64,000 bases of DNA from CAXSBR01 sp964252015 (GTDB taxonomy: Bacteria; Actinomycetota; Actinomycetes; Mycobacteriales; Jatrophihabitantaceae): contig CAXULW010000002.1 in assembly GCA_964252015.1 (NCBI GenBank), forward strand, positions 124,001-188,000, in the 5' to 3' direction. Below the pieces are notes generated by a model that was given only the letters and a program-made list of their open reading frames with translations, searched no databases and was not told the DNA's origin. The translations under genes and the position numbers were made by a program. How positions within the stretch are numbered: position 1 is the stretch's first letter; the number at the start of each line of letters is the position of its first letter. Shown piece after piece: positions 16,207-25,381 of this stretch.

Positions 16207-17070
16207 TCACCGCCGGTCGGCGGCGCTGACGTACTGCTCGACGAGGATGCGGTTCTTCTCGCAGGACTCCCTGGCCCGGTCCTCCCAAGCGAAGACGCAG
16301 ACGGTGGCGATGCCGTCGAAGCCCACCCGGGCCAACGTGGCGAAGAAGTCGTCCCACTTCACCTCGCCCTGGCCGATGTCGAGGTGCTGGTGGATCCGTG
16401 CGGTCGATCCGGGCGGGTTGACGATGTAGCGCAGACCCGAGGATGCGGTGTGGTCGAAGGAGTCGGCCAGGTGCAGGTGGGTGAGCAGATCCCCCGCATA
16501 CTCCATGATCTCGACCATGTTTCCGCCCATGTGAAACGTGTGCGGAGCGCAGTACAGGAACGACACCGCGTCGGAGTCGATGCCGCGGATCATGTCGATG
16601 GCGGTCAGGCCGTCCTCGACGAAGTCGTCCGGGTGCGGTTCCAGCCGTAGTTGCATGCCTTCGCGCTCGAAGATCGGCAATAGCTCCTCCATCGAGCGCC
16701 AGAACTGCGCCTCGGAGCGGCTGGCCTGTTCGGGCCGACCGTTGAACTCCGAGTTCATCACGGTGCAGTCCAGGTCCAGGGTCAGCTGGATGGCCCGTTT
16801 CCAGTAGCGCACCGCGGCCTGGCGTTCGTCCTCGTCGGGTCCTGACCATCGGTACAGCGGCAGATGGCAGGCGATCTGCACCCCGGCCGCGTCGAGCGCC
16901 TTCTTGAACTGGGCGACGCGGTCCTTGTTCGCACGGGGGTGCAGGAAGAACGGGGTGAAGTCCTCCCGGGGGGACAGCTCGATGTATTCGTAGCCGAGAT
17001 CGGCGACGACGCCGGGCAGTTCGAGCAACGGCGTCGAGCGCAGCATGTAGGGGTCCAGGGCCAGCTTCAT
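16207..17070 (-). CDS. iolH: IolH-like sugar phosphate isomerase/epimerase
   Basis: 287-aa xylose-isomerase-like TIM barrel. MKLALDPYMLR, DLGYEYIELSPREDFTPFF, WSGPDEDERQAAVRYWKRAI and EFNGRPEQASRSEAQFWRSM follow the pattern of IolH-type proteins. The longest open frame (to 17550) adds an Arg-rich shadow of iolG and was cut back to ATG 17070, which overlaps the iolG stop by 4 bp (ATGA). Position directly after iolG matches iolH in other actinobacterial clusters. Its reaction in inositol catabolism is not well settled in the literature. Confidence 0.8.
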   Translation of the reverse strand: MKLALDPYMLRSTPLLELPGVVADLGYEYIELSPREDFTPFFLHPRANKDRVAQFKKALDAAGVQIACHLPLYRWSGPDEDERQAAVRYWKRAIQLTLDLDCTVMNSEFNGRPEQASRSEAQFWRSMEELLPIFEREGMQLRLEPHPDDFVEDGLTAIDMIRGIDSDAVSFLYCAPHTFHMGGNMVEIMEYAGDLLTHLHLADSFDHTASSGLRYIVNPPGSTARIHQHLDIGQGEVKWDDFFATLARVGFDGIATVCVFAWEDRARESCEKNRILVEQYVSAADRR

Positions 17071-18095
17071 GCCGTCGCCCCGGTGGCGTAGAACGCCGGG
17101 CGCTCCCCCAGCGTGATTGCGACGACCGAATCGGTTTCGTAGGCGGCGTTGCAGGCGTCGGTGACGACAGTGGCCGCGTACCCGTCCCACGCCGAGGGGC
17201 CGGTGGCATCGGCGCCGGCGGCGACCCCGTCGATCCATTCCTGGAATTCGGTGTCGTACGCGCTGATGAAGCGTTCCCGCCAGTCGGCCGGTACGGGACG
17301 GATGTTGCCGGCTGCCGTACTCACCGTGGTTTTTGCGGCATCCGCGAGCTCGGCCACTCCGGTTTCGCCGACGATCTCGCCGCGGATGTCGTATCCGTAG
17401 CCGATGTTCACGCTGAGTTCGACGTCGATCATGATGCCGCCGGTCAGTTCGAACACCACGAGCAAGGGGTCGTGCAACTCGGCTGCGGCCAGGCTGCTCC
17501 GCTTGGGTAGCAGTACCCGCACCGAGGCGATCTCGTCGTCGAACAACCACCGCACCAGGTCAACCTCGTGCACGACGGAGTCGGTCAGCACGCCGGCCGT
17601 GGTGACCGAGTCGGGCACGGTCGCATTGCGGTGGGCGCAGTGCATCAGCAGGGGCGCACCAATGGTGCCGGCGTCGACCGTCTGCTTCAGCGCGCGGTAG
17701 GCGGCGTCGTAGCGGCGCATGAACCCGACCTGGATCAGGCGTTGCCCCGTCGCGGCTTCGGTCTCGACGATGCGGCGGCAGTCCTCGGCCGTGGTGGCCA
17801 ACGGTTTCTCGCAGAACACCGGTTTGCCGGCCGCGACGCAGGCCAACACGAACTCGGCGTGCGACGGTCCCCACGACGCGACCACCACCGCATCGACGTT
17901 CTCAGCGGCGATCACGTCGTGGCCGGTGGAGTAGACGGTGGCGGTGCCGCCGAAGCGGTCGGCGACCGCCTTGGCCCGGTCGGCGTCGACGTCGGTGACC
18001 GCGGTGACCTCCGCGCCCGATATGACGTCGGTGAGCCGACGGGTATGGTCCTCTCCGATCATGCCGGTGCCGATGACGCCGATACGTACGGTCAC
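17067..18095 (-). CDS. iolG: Inositol 2-dehydrogenase IolG
   Basis: NAD-dependent oxidation of myo-inositol to 2-keto-myo-inositol (scyllo-inosose), the entry step of the pathway. 342 aa with Rossmann motif GVIGTGMIGEDH, CEKPLATT with Lys97, and DSVVHEVDL with the Asp172/His176 pair of Gfo/Idh inositol dehydrogenases. LIQVGFMRRYD is typical of IolG. It overlaps iolE upstream and iolH downstream by 4 bp each, which implies translational coupling. Of the four Gfo/Idh proteins in the window, this one best fits IolG by sequence and position. Confidence 0.9.
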   Translation of the reverse strand: MTVRIGVIGTGMIGEDHTRRLTDVISGAEVTAVTDVDADRAKAVADRFGGTATVYSTGHDVIAAENVDAVVVASWGPSHAEFVLACVAAGKPVFCEKPLATTAEDCRRIVETEAATGQRLIQVGFMRRYDAAYRALKQTVDAGTIGAPLLMHCAHRNATVPDSVTTAGVLTDSVVHEVDLVRWLFDDEIASVRVLLPKRSSLAAAELHDPLLVVFELTGGIMIDVELSVNIGYGYDIRGEIVGETGVAELADAAKTTVSTAAGNIRPVPADWRERFISAYDTEFQEWIDGVAAGADATGPSAWDGYAATVVTDACNAAYETDSVVAITLGERPAFYATGATA

Positions 18096-18997
18096 AGCCC
18101 CGCTCCGTTCAGGTAGCTGCGGGTACGGTCGGCGATCGGCTTGGGCCGGTCGAAATCGGTGGGGTACATGTCCTGTTCGACCACGACGTAGAGCTCAGCG
18201 TCGAGGGCGTTCAGGGCTTCCAGGACCGACGGAATGTCCGGCAGGCCGGTGGGGGGTTCGCAGCTCGCGCCCATCGCCACGGCCTGACCGAACGCCAGGT
18301 CCTCGGCTTCGGCCTTGGCCACGATCGCCGGGTCCATCTGCTTGATGTGCACGTAGCCGATGCGTGACGGGTACTTCCTGATCACGGCGACGCTGTCGGC
18401 GCGGGTGTAGGCCAGATGGCCGGTGTCCAGGCAGAGGTTGACGTAGGCGGGGTCGGTGTCGTCGCAGAAGCGGTAGACCTGTTCCTGGGTTTCGACGTGG
18501 CTGTCGGCGTGCGGGTGGAACTGCAGAGCGACGCCGAAGTCGTCGTGGACCTGACGGCCGATCTCGTTGGTGGCGCCCACCAGGGTGGCCCATCCGTCTG
18601 GTTCCAGCTCGGCCGGTTCCAGGTAGGCGCCGGTGTTGTCGTCGCGGTAACCGGGCACAGGCACGAACACGACGTGCTTGGCGCCCATCGCTGCGGTCAG
18701 CTCGGCCACCCGCCTGGTCTCGGCCAGCACCGAGTCGAACTCGTCCTTCTTGTGCAGGCCGCTGAAGCCGGCGACCGTTCCGGCGGCCACAGTCAGTCCG
18801 CGCCGGCCGACCTCGTCCCGCAATTGTTCCGGATCGGTCGGCAGGTACCCGTAGGGGCCGAGTTCCAGGTATTGGTATCCCACCTCGGACAGTTCGTCGA
18901 GGAAACGGTCCCACGGCGTCTGCAGCGGGTCGTTGGCGAACCACACACCCCAGGAGTCCGGGCAGCTGCCCAGTTTGAGGCGACGAACTTCAGTCAC
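18092..18997 (-). CDS. iolE: Inosose dehydratase IolE
   Basis: Dehydrates 2-keto-myo-inositol to 3D-trihydroxycyclohexane-1,2-dione. 301-aa TIM barrel starting LKLGSCPDSWGVWF, the IolE signature, with QFHPHADSHVET, LCLDTGHLAYT and YVHIKQMDP carrying the metal ligands. GTG 18997 is the start; GAGA lies upstream. The gap to the iolA stop is 36 bp and the overlap with iolG is 4 bp. The order iolA-iolE-iolG supports the assignment. Confidence 0.92.
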   Translation of the reverse strand: MTEVRRLKLGSCPDSWGVWFANDPLQTPWDRFLDELSEVGYQYLELGPYGYLPTDPEQLRDEVGRRGLTVAAGTVAGFSGLHKKDEFDSVLAETRRVAELTAAMGAKHVVFVPVPGYRDDNTGAYLEPAELEPDGWATLVGATNEIGRQVHDDFGVALQFHPHADSHVETQEQVYRFCDDTDPAYVNLCLDTGHLAYTRADSVAVIRKYPSRIGYVHIKQMDPAIVAKAEAEDLAFGQAVAMGASCEPPTGLPDIPSVLEALNALDAELYVVVEQDMYPTDFDRPKPIADRTRSYLNGAGL

Positions 18998-19033
18998 GGC
19001 GATGTCTCGCTTTCTGTTGTGACCCGACCAGGG

Positions 19034-20536
19034 TCAGACGGCGGTCGGGAAGTGCATGTGGGCTTGGTGGTGTTCGTTGTATTCGGCGTCCGGCCAGCGG
19101 CTGGTGATGGCCTTGGCCCGGGTGTAGAACCGGACCCCTTCGGCGCCGTGGACGTGGGTGTCGCCGAACAGCGAGTCCTTCCAACCCCCGAAGGAATAGA
19201 AGGCCATCGGCACCGGGACGGGCACGTTGATGCCGATCATGCCGACGTGGATGTGACGCTGGAACTTCTGCGCGGCGTGACCGCTGTTGGTGAAGATTGC
19301 GGTGCCGTTGCCGTAGGGGTTGGCGTTGACCAGGGCGATGGCGTCGTCCAGGCTGTCGACGCGGAGCACCGCCAACACCGGGCCGAAGATCTCGTCGGTG
19401 TAGATGTCCATGTCGGTGGCGACCTGGTCGAACAGGGTCGGTCCGACGAAGAATCCCTCCTCGTGTCCGGCGACGCTCAGGCCGCGGCCGTCGACCACCA
19501 GGCTCGCGCCGGCGTCCTCACCGCTGGCGACGTAGCCCACGATGCGGTCGCGCGATGCCGCGGTCACGATCGGGCCCATGTCGCTGCTGGCGTCGTCACC
19601 CGGGCCGACCTTGATCGCGTTGGCCTTGTCCTTCAGCTTGGCCACCAGCCGGTCACCGGCCGAGCCGACGGCCACGACAGCTGAGATGGCCATGCACCGC
19701 TCGCCGGCCGAGCCGTATCCGGCGGCGGTGATGTGATCGGCGGCGAAGTCCATGTCCGCGTCCGGCAGCACCACGGCGTGATTCTTGGCGCCACCGAGGG
19801 CCTGGACGCGCTTGCCGGCGTCGGAGGCGCGGTTGTGCACATACTTGGCGATCGGGGTGGAGCCGACGAAGGACACCGCCGCGATGTCGGGGTGGTCCAG
19901 GATCGCGTCGACGGCGACCTTGTCGCCGTGCACCACGTTGAACACCCCGTCGGGCAGTCCGGCGTCGGCGTACAGCTGGGCGATGAAGTTCGACGCGGAC
20001 GGGTCACGCTCACTGGGCTTGAGCACGAACGTGTTCCCCGTGGCGATGGCCATCGGGTGCATCCACATCGGCACCATGACCGGGAAATTGAACGGCGTGA
20101 TTCCGGCGCACACGCCGAGTGGCTGCCGGAACGAGTAGGCGTCGACGTCGGTGGAAACCTGCTCGGAGTACTCGCCCTTGAGCAGCTGGGCGATGCCACA
20201 GGCGAATTCGACCACCTCCATACCGCGGATCACCTCGCCTTTGGCGTCGGAGATCACCTTGCCGTGTTCGGCCGAGACGATGCGGGCCAACTCGTTCAGG
20301 TTGCGGTCGACGAGCTCACGGAACGCGAACATGATCCGCGCGCGTCGGGTGACCGAGACGTCGAACCACGATTCGTAGGCCTTCTTCGCCGACTGGACGG
20401 CGGCGTCGACATCTGCGGTGTCCGCGAGAACCACCCGGGCCTGGACCTGGCCGGTGGCCGGGTTCCAGACGTCGGCCGTGCGGGTGGAAGCGCCGGCGGT
20501 GTTGCTGCCGCCGATCCAGTGTTCGATGGTGTTCAC
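19034..20536 (-). CDS. iolA: Methylmalonate-semialdehyde dehydrogenase (CoA-acylating) IolA/MmsA
   Basis: Converts malonate semialdehyde (inositol route) or methylmalonate semialdehyde (valine route) to acetyl- or propionyl-CoA. 500 aa from GTG 20536 (NTIEHWIGG). GSAGERCMAISA carries the catalytic Cys near residue 280, and FNFPVMVPMWMHPMAIA is the MmsA cofactor-region signature. AGAGGA precedes the start. The much longer open frame to 21154 is shadow sequence of iolD and was discarded. It ends the chain that turns the aldolase product into central metabolites. Confidence 0.94.
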   Translation of the reverse strand: MNTIEHWIGGSNTAGASTRTADVWNPATGQVQARVVLADTADVDAAVQSAKKAYESWFDVSVTRRARIMFAFRELVDRNLNELARIVSAEHGKVISDAKGEVIRGMEVVEFACGIAQLLKGEYSEQVSTDVDAYSFRQPLGVCAGITPFNFPVMVPMWMHPMAIATGNTFVLKPSERDPSASNFIAQLYADAGLPDGVFNVVHGDKVAVDAILDHPDIAAVSFVGSTPIAKYVHNRASDAGKRVQALGGAKNHAVVLPDADMDFAADHITAAGYGSAGERCMAISAVVAVGSAGDRLVAKLKDKANAIKVGPGDDASSDMGPIVTAASRDRIVGYVASGEDAGASLVVDGRGLSVAGHEEGFFVGPTLFDQVATDMDIYTDEIFGPVLAVLRVDSLDDAIALVNANPYGNGTAIFTNSGHAAQKFQRHIHVGMIGINVPVPVPMAFYSFGGWKDSLFGDTHVHGAEGVRFYTRAKAITSRWPDAEYNEHHQAHMHFPTAV

Positions 20537-20565
20537 GGTAAGGGTCCTCTCGAGGCGGATACGCT

Positions 20566-22443
20566 TTACAGATAGGGACGTTGGGATTTCTTGGCCCGGT
20601 CGTAGACCGCGCGGGCGGCGGTGGTGCTGTCCAGGGCTGATACCTCCGACACCGGCACGTCCCACCAGCTGTTCGATGACGGGACCGGCGCGAGCGGGTC
20701 GCTCTCCACGTAGACGACGGTGGTGCGGGTAGCGGCCTTGGCCTTCTCCAGGGCAACGCGGAACTCCTCGATCCCGTCGGCGCGCAGCACATCGGCGCCC
20801 AGGCTCTCGGCGTTGGCAGCCAGATCGACCGGGATGTAGGCGCCATCGAGCTGCCCGGTGTTGTGGTCGCGCATCCGGTAGCGCGTGCCGAACCGTTGCG
20901 ACCCCAAGCTCTCCGACAGCGCGCCGATCGAGGCGAACCCGTGGTTCTGGATCAGGACGATGATCAGCTTGATGCCCTCGGACACGGCGGTGACAATCTC
21001 CTGCGACATCATCAAGTACGAGCCGTCGCCGACCATGACGAACACGTCCCGCTCGGGTGCGGCCAGCTTGATCCCGAGGCCCCCAGCGATCTCGTAACCC
21101 ATGCACGAGTAGGCGTATTCGACGTGGTACTGCTTGGCGTCGCGGGCCCGCCACAGCATCTGAAGATCACCGGGCAGGCTGCCGGCCGCCTGCACGACGA
21201 CGTCCTGGGCCGCGGACACCTCGTTGACCACGCCGATGATTTCCGTTTGCGCGGGCAGTGGCTGGTGGCCCAGGTGGAACGCCTCGTCCACCACGGCCGT
21301 CCATTCGTCACGGTGCGCGGTGTAGGCCGCGACGTAGGCGTCGTCGACCCGGTAGCTGGCCAGCGCCTCGGTCAACGCGAGAATGCCCGACCGGGCGTCG
21401 GCGACCAGGGCCGTCGCCGACTGCTTGGCCGCGTCGAAGGAGGTGACGTTGACGTTGACGAACCGCACGTCGGCGTCCTGGAACGCGGTGCGCGACGCGC
21501 TGGTGAAGTCGCTGTAGCGGGTGCCGATACCGATGACCACGTCGGCATCGCGCGCCAGAGCGTTGGCCACGGGAGAACCGGTGGACCCGACACCGCCGAC
21601 CGCCTGCGGGTGGTCCCACAACACCGCGCCCTTGCCGGCGTGCGTGTCCGACACGGGGATCCCGCTCTGCTCGGCCAGGGCCCGCAGCTCATGGTGGGCC
21701 TCGGCGTAGAGCACGCCGCCGCCGGCCACGATGAGCGGGCGCTTCGCCGATGCGATCACCGCGGCGGCCCGGGCCACGGCCGCGGGCTCCGGCTCGGGGC
21801 GGGCAACGTGCCAGACCCGTTTCGCGAAGAGCTCCTCGGGCCAGTCGAAGGCCTCGGCTTGCACGTCCTGCGGCAGGCACACCGTGACCGCCCCGGTCTC
21901 GGCCGGATCGGTCAGGACGCGCATGGCCGCGAGCAGTGCGGACGGCAACTGTTCGGGCCGGTTCACCCGATCCCAGAAGCGCGACAAGGGTTTGAACGCG
22001 TCGTTGACCGAGACGTCGAACGAGCGGGGGTCTTCAAGTTCCTGAAGGACGGGGCTGGCCGCGCGGGTGGAGAAGATGTCGCTGGGCAGCAGCAACACCG
22101 GGATGCGGTTCGTGGTGGCCAGGGCGGCGCCGGTGAGCATGTTGGTCGACCCGGGGCCAATCGAGGCCGTGCAGGCCAGGGCCTGCAGCCGATTGCGCAT
22201 CCGGGCGAACCCGACCGCGGCGTGCACCATGCCCTGTTCGTTGCGGGCCAGGTAGTAGGGCAGGTCGGCGTCGCCGGTCTCGCTGCCTTGCAGCAGGGCC
22301 TGACCGACACCGGCCACGTTGCCGTGGCCGAAGATTCCGAAGCAGGCCGGGATGAGGCGCTGTTCGTGACCGTCACGTTCGCTGTACTGGCGGGCCAGGA
22401 ATCGCACCGTGGCCTGGGCGACGGTGAGCCGTACGGTCGTCAT
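20566..22443 (-). CDS. iolD: 3D-(3,5/4)-trihydroxycyclohexane-1,2-dione hydrolase IolD
   Basis: Thiamine-diphosphate enzyme that opens the cyclitol ring. 625 aa from ATG 22443 (MTTVRLTVAQATVRFLARQ). HGNVAGVGQAL and NEQGMVHAAVGFAR match the ThDP-binding N-terminal domain with its catalytic-type Glu. MVGDGSYLMMSQE continuing to IQNHGF is the GDG...N cofactor motif. AAGGAG lies 7 nt before the start. Its ATG overlaps the iolB stop by 4 bp. The iolA start follows 29 bp after the stop. Confidence 0.95.
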   Translation of the reverse strand: MTTVRLTVAQATVRFLARQYSERDGHEQRLIPACFGIFGHGNVAGVGQALLQGSETGDADLPYYLARNEQGMVHAAVGFARMRNRLQALACTASIGPGSTNMLTGAALATTNRIPVLLLPSDIFSTRAASPVLQELEDPRSFDVSVNDAFKPLSRFWDRVNRPEQLPSALLAAMRVLTDPAETGAVTVCLPQDVQAEAFDWPEELFAKRVWHVARPEPEPAAVARAAAVIASAKRPLIVAGGGVLYAEAHHELRALAEQSGIPVSDTHAGKGAVLWDHPQAVGGVGSTGSPVANALARDADVVIGIGTRYSDFTSASRTAFQDADVRFVNVNVTSFDAAKQSATALVADARSGILALTEALASYRVDDAYVAAYTAHRDEWTAVVDEAFHLGHQPLPAQTEIIGVVNEVSAAQDVVVQAAGSLPGDLQMLWRARDAKQYHVEYAYSCMGYEIAGGLGIKLAAPERDVFVMVGDGSYLMMSQEIVTAVSEGIKLIIVLIQNHGFASIGALSESLGSQRFGTRYRMRDHNTGQLDGAYIPVDLAANAESLGADVLRADGIEEFRVALEKAKAATRTTVVYVESDPLAPVPSSNSWWDVPVSEVSALDSTTAARAVYDRAKKSQRPYL

Positions 22444-23363
22444 CGAATCTCCTTCGCCGAGGTCATGGGTAGGCGGGGGTCGATCGGCTCGCCGGCCCAC
22501 GAGTCGCGAATCCAGCCGTGGGCGGGGTCGTCGCAGACTTTCCACACCCGTTCACCGGGGCCGGCCATCACGTTCAGGTAGTACATGTCGTAGCCCGGCG
22601 CCGCCATCGACGGCCCGTGATACCCGTGCGGGATCAGCACTGTGTCGCCGCTGTGGACCTCCGCGCTCACGTCGATGTCTCGCCCGGGGCCCGACGTGTA
22701 GACACGTTGATAGCCGACGCCGTCCGCGCGAGCCGGCCCGCCGGCGGCGATCTCGAAGTAGTAGATCTCCTCGAGCTGCGACTCGACGGCGCTGACCTCA
22801 TCGTGCTTGTGGGGAGGGTAGGACGACCAATTACCCCCGGGCGTAAGCACTTCAACGGCGATGAGCCGGTCGGCCGCGAACACCTCAGGCGCGCAGAAGT
22901 TGTTGACCTGGCGGCTCGCCCGACCGGCGCCGCGCAGCTCGACCGGGACGTCCGCGGCGGCCACGTGACGGGGCGACAGGCGTTGCGTGGCCGACGCTGA
23001 CGGCAACGCGAAGCGCCCTCCGTGAGGACTGGTGATGGTGGCCGTGCAGTCGCGGGGCAGGTAGACGAAGTCGCTCACCGCGGCGAACACCGAGTCGCGC
23101 CCGCTCAGTTCGAAATCGAATTCGTCTCCGTGTACGGTGGCCGCGCCGTGCAGCGGGAGCACGATCATCTCGTCAGTGCCGGTTGCGAACGACGCGCTCT
23201 GACCCGGGCTCAGCTCGAGGACGCGCAGGCCGCTGAACTCCCACCCGGCGCTCTCCGGCGTGATCTCCAGCCCGAAGTGCTCGGTCGCGGTGGTGCCGGC
23301 GGGCACAAACGGCGGCAAGGTCGGCGGCAACATCGACGCCGGCAGGGTTGACGGCGGCGTCAC
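22440..23363 (-). CDS. iolB: 5-deoxy-glucuronate isomerase IolB
   Basis: Isomerises 5-deoxy-D-glucuronate to 2-deoxy-5-keto-gluconate. 307 aa, double cupin. NWSSYPPHKHDE and LEEIYYFEI carry the metal-binding His/Glu set, and VLIPHGYHGPSMAAPGYDMYYLNVMAG is the second cupin signature (read as consecutive short blocks). GTG 23363 is the start and overlaps the preceding aldolase stop by 4 bp. A Pro-rich N-terminal lead of about 20 residues is unusual but does not affect the fold. Confidence 0.93.
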   Translation of the reverse strand: MTPPSTLPASMLPPTLPPFVPAGTTATEHFGLEITPESAGWEFSGLRVLELSPGQSASFATGTDEMIVLPLHGAATVHGDEFDFELSGRDSVFAAVSDFVYLPRDCTATITSPHGGRFALPSASATQRLSPRHVAAADVPVELRGAGRASRQVNNFCAPEVFAADRLIAVEVLTPGGNWSSYPPHKHDEVSAVESQLEEIYYFEIAAGGPARADGVGYQRVYTSGPGRDIDVSAEVHSGDTVLIPHGYHGPSMAAPGYDMYYLNVMAGPGERVWKVCDDPAHGWIRDSWAGEPIDPRLPMTSAKEIR

Positions 23364-24235
23364 AGCAGGCCCACGGCGGTGTCCACGGCCGCGGCTACAT
23401 CGTCCCCGGGGGGATACAGCAGCGACCGCCCGATGACCAGGCCCTGCACCGTCGGTAGCTGCAGCGCTTTCTGCCATTGCGCGTAAGCCGCGTCGGCGTC
23501 GGCGGAGACCTCCCCGCCCAGGATGAGCGACGGCAGGGTCGATGACGACATGACCCGCTCCATGTCGGCGACGATCGGCACCTTCAACCAGGTGTAGGCC
23601 GAGGTGTTGCCCAGACCTGACGCGATCGCCATCGCCCGGATCATCGCCTCGGGGGTCAGGTCGTTCTTGATGGCGCCGTCGATGCGGGCGGACATGAAAG
23701 GCTCGACCATCGCCATGAGCTGGCGGGCCGCCAGGTCCGACACCGCGTTCGCACTGGCCTCCAGGGTCGCCACCGTGGACTGGTCCTTGGGGTCGATGCG
23801 GGTGAGCATTTTCCCGCCCTCGAAATTGAAGTCGGCGATGCTCTGAGCGTTGTAGGCGGTGAACCGGTCGTCCATCTCGAACACCGAACCGGCGAGTCCA
23901 CCGCGATTCATCGACCCGACGACCACCTTGCCGTCAAGTGCGTTCAGCAGGAGCAGATCCTCGAGGATGTCCGGCGTTCCCAGGACACCGTTGACTCCCG
24001 GCCGGGAGATCGCCAGGCACAACCGGTCGAGCAGGTCACTGCGATCGGCCATGGCAAACGGGCGAGTCCCGGCCGCGAGGGCGCCACGGGCGGGATGGTC
24101 GGCGGCGATCATCATCAGGCAGCCGTGCTCGCCGAGCAACGACTCGGGCCGGAGCCGCTTACCGGCGCGTTCAGCGACCTCGTGGGGGCGGCTGGTCCTG
24201 ATGTCGACCAAATCGCGAAGTCGCGCGTCAGACAT
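23360..24235 (-). CDS. TIM-barrel class I aldolase-like protein of actinobacterial iol clusters (Cgl0158-type)
   Basis: 291 aa from ATG 24235 (MSDARLRDLVDI). MIAADHPARGAL, GVLGTPDILEDLLLL, GKMLTRIDPKDQSTV and a C-terminal GLVIGRSLLYPPGDD resemble (beta/alpha)8 aldolases. No separate iolJ gene is present, so this is the likely 2-deoxy-5-keto-gluconate-6-phosphate aldolase, splitting it to malonate semialdehyde and DHAP; that is inferred from context. The first 8 bp overlap the end of iolC. Upstream extension into iolC was rejected as shadow. Confidence 0.78.
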   Translation of the reverse strand: MSDARLRDLVDIRTSRPHEVAERAGKRLRPESLLGEHGCLMMIAADHPARGALAAGTRPFAMADRSDLLDRLCLAISRPGVNGVLGTPDILEDLLLLNALDGKVVVGSMNRGGLAGSVFEMDDRFTAYNAQSIADFNFEGGKMLTRIDPKDQSTVATLEASANAVSDLAARQLMAMVEPFMSARIDGAIKNDLTPEAMIRAMAIASGLGNTSAYTWLKVPIVADMERVMSSSTLPSLILGGEVSADADAAYAQWQKALQLPTVQGLVIGRSLLYPPGDDVAAAVDTAVGLL

Positions 24236-25190
24236 GCGCGTACTCCTCGGTCTTGGCCAGCACCTCTGCCGCCGTGGGCATCGCGTCTGCGCACGCAAGT
24301 CGGGATGCCACGATGGCGCCGGCGGCGTTGCAGAAGCGCATCGACTGCTCGAGATTCCAGTGCGAGAGCAAGCTGTGGCACAACGCGCCGCCGAAGGCAT
24401 CGCCAGCGCCCAGCCCGTTGACCACATCAATGGGTAAGGGTGGTACCTCAACGGTCCGCACACCGTCCGACGCCATCACGCCGGCGGGGCCTTGCTTGAC
24501 CACGGCGAGTTCGACGCCGGCGTCATGCAAGGCGGCAACTGCGGCGCCCGGCTCACGGACACCGACCGCGGTGTCGCACTCGTCGAGGTTGCCGACGGCC
24601 ACGGTGGCGAACGGGAGCGCCTGCTGAACCCAGTGGCGTGCCTCTTCACGGCTGGACCAGAACATGTCGCGGTAATCGAGGTCAAGCACCGTGACGCCCG
24701 CCCGGCCCCGAGCCCGCAGTGCGGCCAAGGTGGCCTCTCGGCTTGGCTCCTGCGACAACCCCGTCACCGTCACCCAGAACACGTCAGCGGACCGGATCGC
24801 GTCGAGGTCGAGTTCGTCGGCTCGGATCTGTAGATCCGGTGCCGTAGGAAACCGGTAGAAGTAGAGCGGGAAGTCATCGGGCGGGAAGATCTCGCAGAAG
24901 GTGACCGGCGTCGGTATGACCGGCACCGCGGACACGAACCGATCGTCCACGCCGAACCGGCGGAGCTGGTCGTGGATGAACGCGCCGAACGGGTCGTCAC
25001 CGGTACGGGTGATGACCGCGGCCCGGCGGCCGTACCGAGCGGCCGCCACGGCGACGTTCGTCGGGCTTCCGCCGAGGTACTTGCCGAACGTCTCCACCTC
25101 GCGAAGGGACTTACCGATCTGTAGCGGGTAGATGTCAACGCCGATCCGCCCCATCGTGAGGACCTCGAGATCCGCTGAGCTGACGACCAC
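24228..25190 (-). CDS. iolC: 5-dehydro-2-deoxygluconokinase IolC
   Basis: PfkB-family kinase that phosphorylates 2-deoxy-5-keto-gluconate. 320 aa. MGRIGVDIYPLQIGKSL is the IolC N-terminal signature, GGSPTNVAVAAARYG is PfkB motif 1 and NGLGAGDAFGGAL is the motif 2 region with the catalytic Asp. GTG 25190 has a strong GGAAGGAG site 6 nt upstream. It is the first gene of the nine-gene inositol operon and is divergent from the GntR gene; the promoter region is at 25323-25368. Confidence 0.94.
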   Translation of the reverse strand: MVVSSADLEVLTMGRIGVDIYPLQIGKSLREVETFGKYLGGSPTNVAVAAARYGRRAAVITRTGDDPFGAFIHDQLRRFGVDDRFVSAVPVIPTPVTFCEIFPPDDFPLYFYRFPTAPDLQIRADELDLDAIRSADVFWVTVTGLSQEPSREATLAALRARGRAGVTVLDLDYRDMFWSSREEARHWVQQALPFATVAVGNLDECDTAVGVREPGAAVAALHDAGVELAVVKQGPAGVMASDGVRTVEVPPLPIDVVNGLGAGDAFGGALCHSLLSHWNLEQSMRFCNAAGAIVASRLACADAMPTAAEVLAKTEEYAHV

Positions 25191-25345
25191 TGACGCTCCT
25201 TCCCATGGACGGGTTGCGGTACGTGGAACCCACGTCGCAGTCGGGGCTGCGCGGCGGTGGACGCACTCTGCCCGTTGCCGGGCTCGGATCGCCGTGCGGC
25301 CGGATGAGCGCTAGGCTGCCCCATCACATAGCACTTACCGACTGA

Positions 25346-25368
25346 TGTCAAGCCTTTGTTAGAACATT
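25346..25368. promoter_or_regulatory. Operator-like site and -35 box shared with the transporter promoter
   Basis: On the minus strand, CTTGACA is preceded by TGTT-N3-ACAAA, and 17 of 23 positions equal the site at 12273-12295, with the same offset from the -35 box. The core TTTGTTAGAACA (25355-25366) holds the inverted repeat TGTT-AG-AACA. It lies in the iolC/GntR divergent region, 16 bp before the GntR start. The -10 box for iolC is less clear: TATGTG at 15 bp or TGTGAT at 17 bp spacing. Confidence 0.65.
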
Positions 25369-25381
25369 TCCGGGGGCACTC

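Noticed and set aside
19034..21154. 706-aa form of the semialdehyde dehydrogenase
   Set aside because: The first 206 residues are Arg/Gly-rich shadow of iolD; the family start is NTIEHWIGG at 20536 with a ribosome binding site.
20863..22581. 572-aa open frame antisense to iolD
   Set aside because: IolD on the other strand has all cofactor motifs; the antisense frame has no recognisable domain and biased composition.
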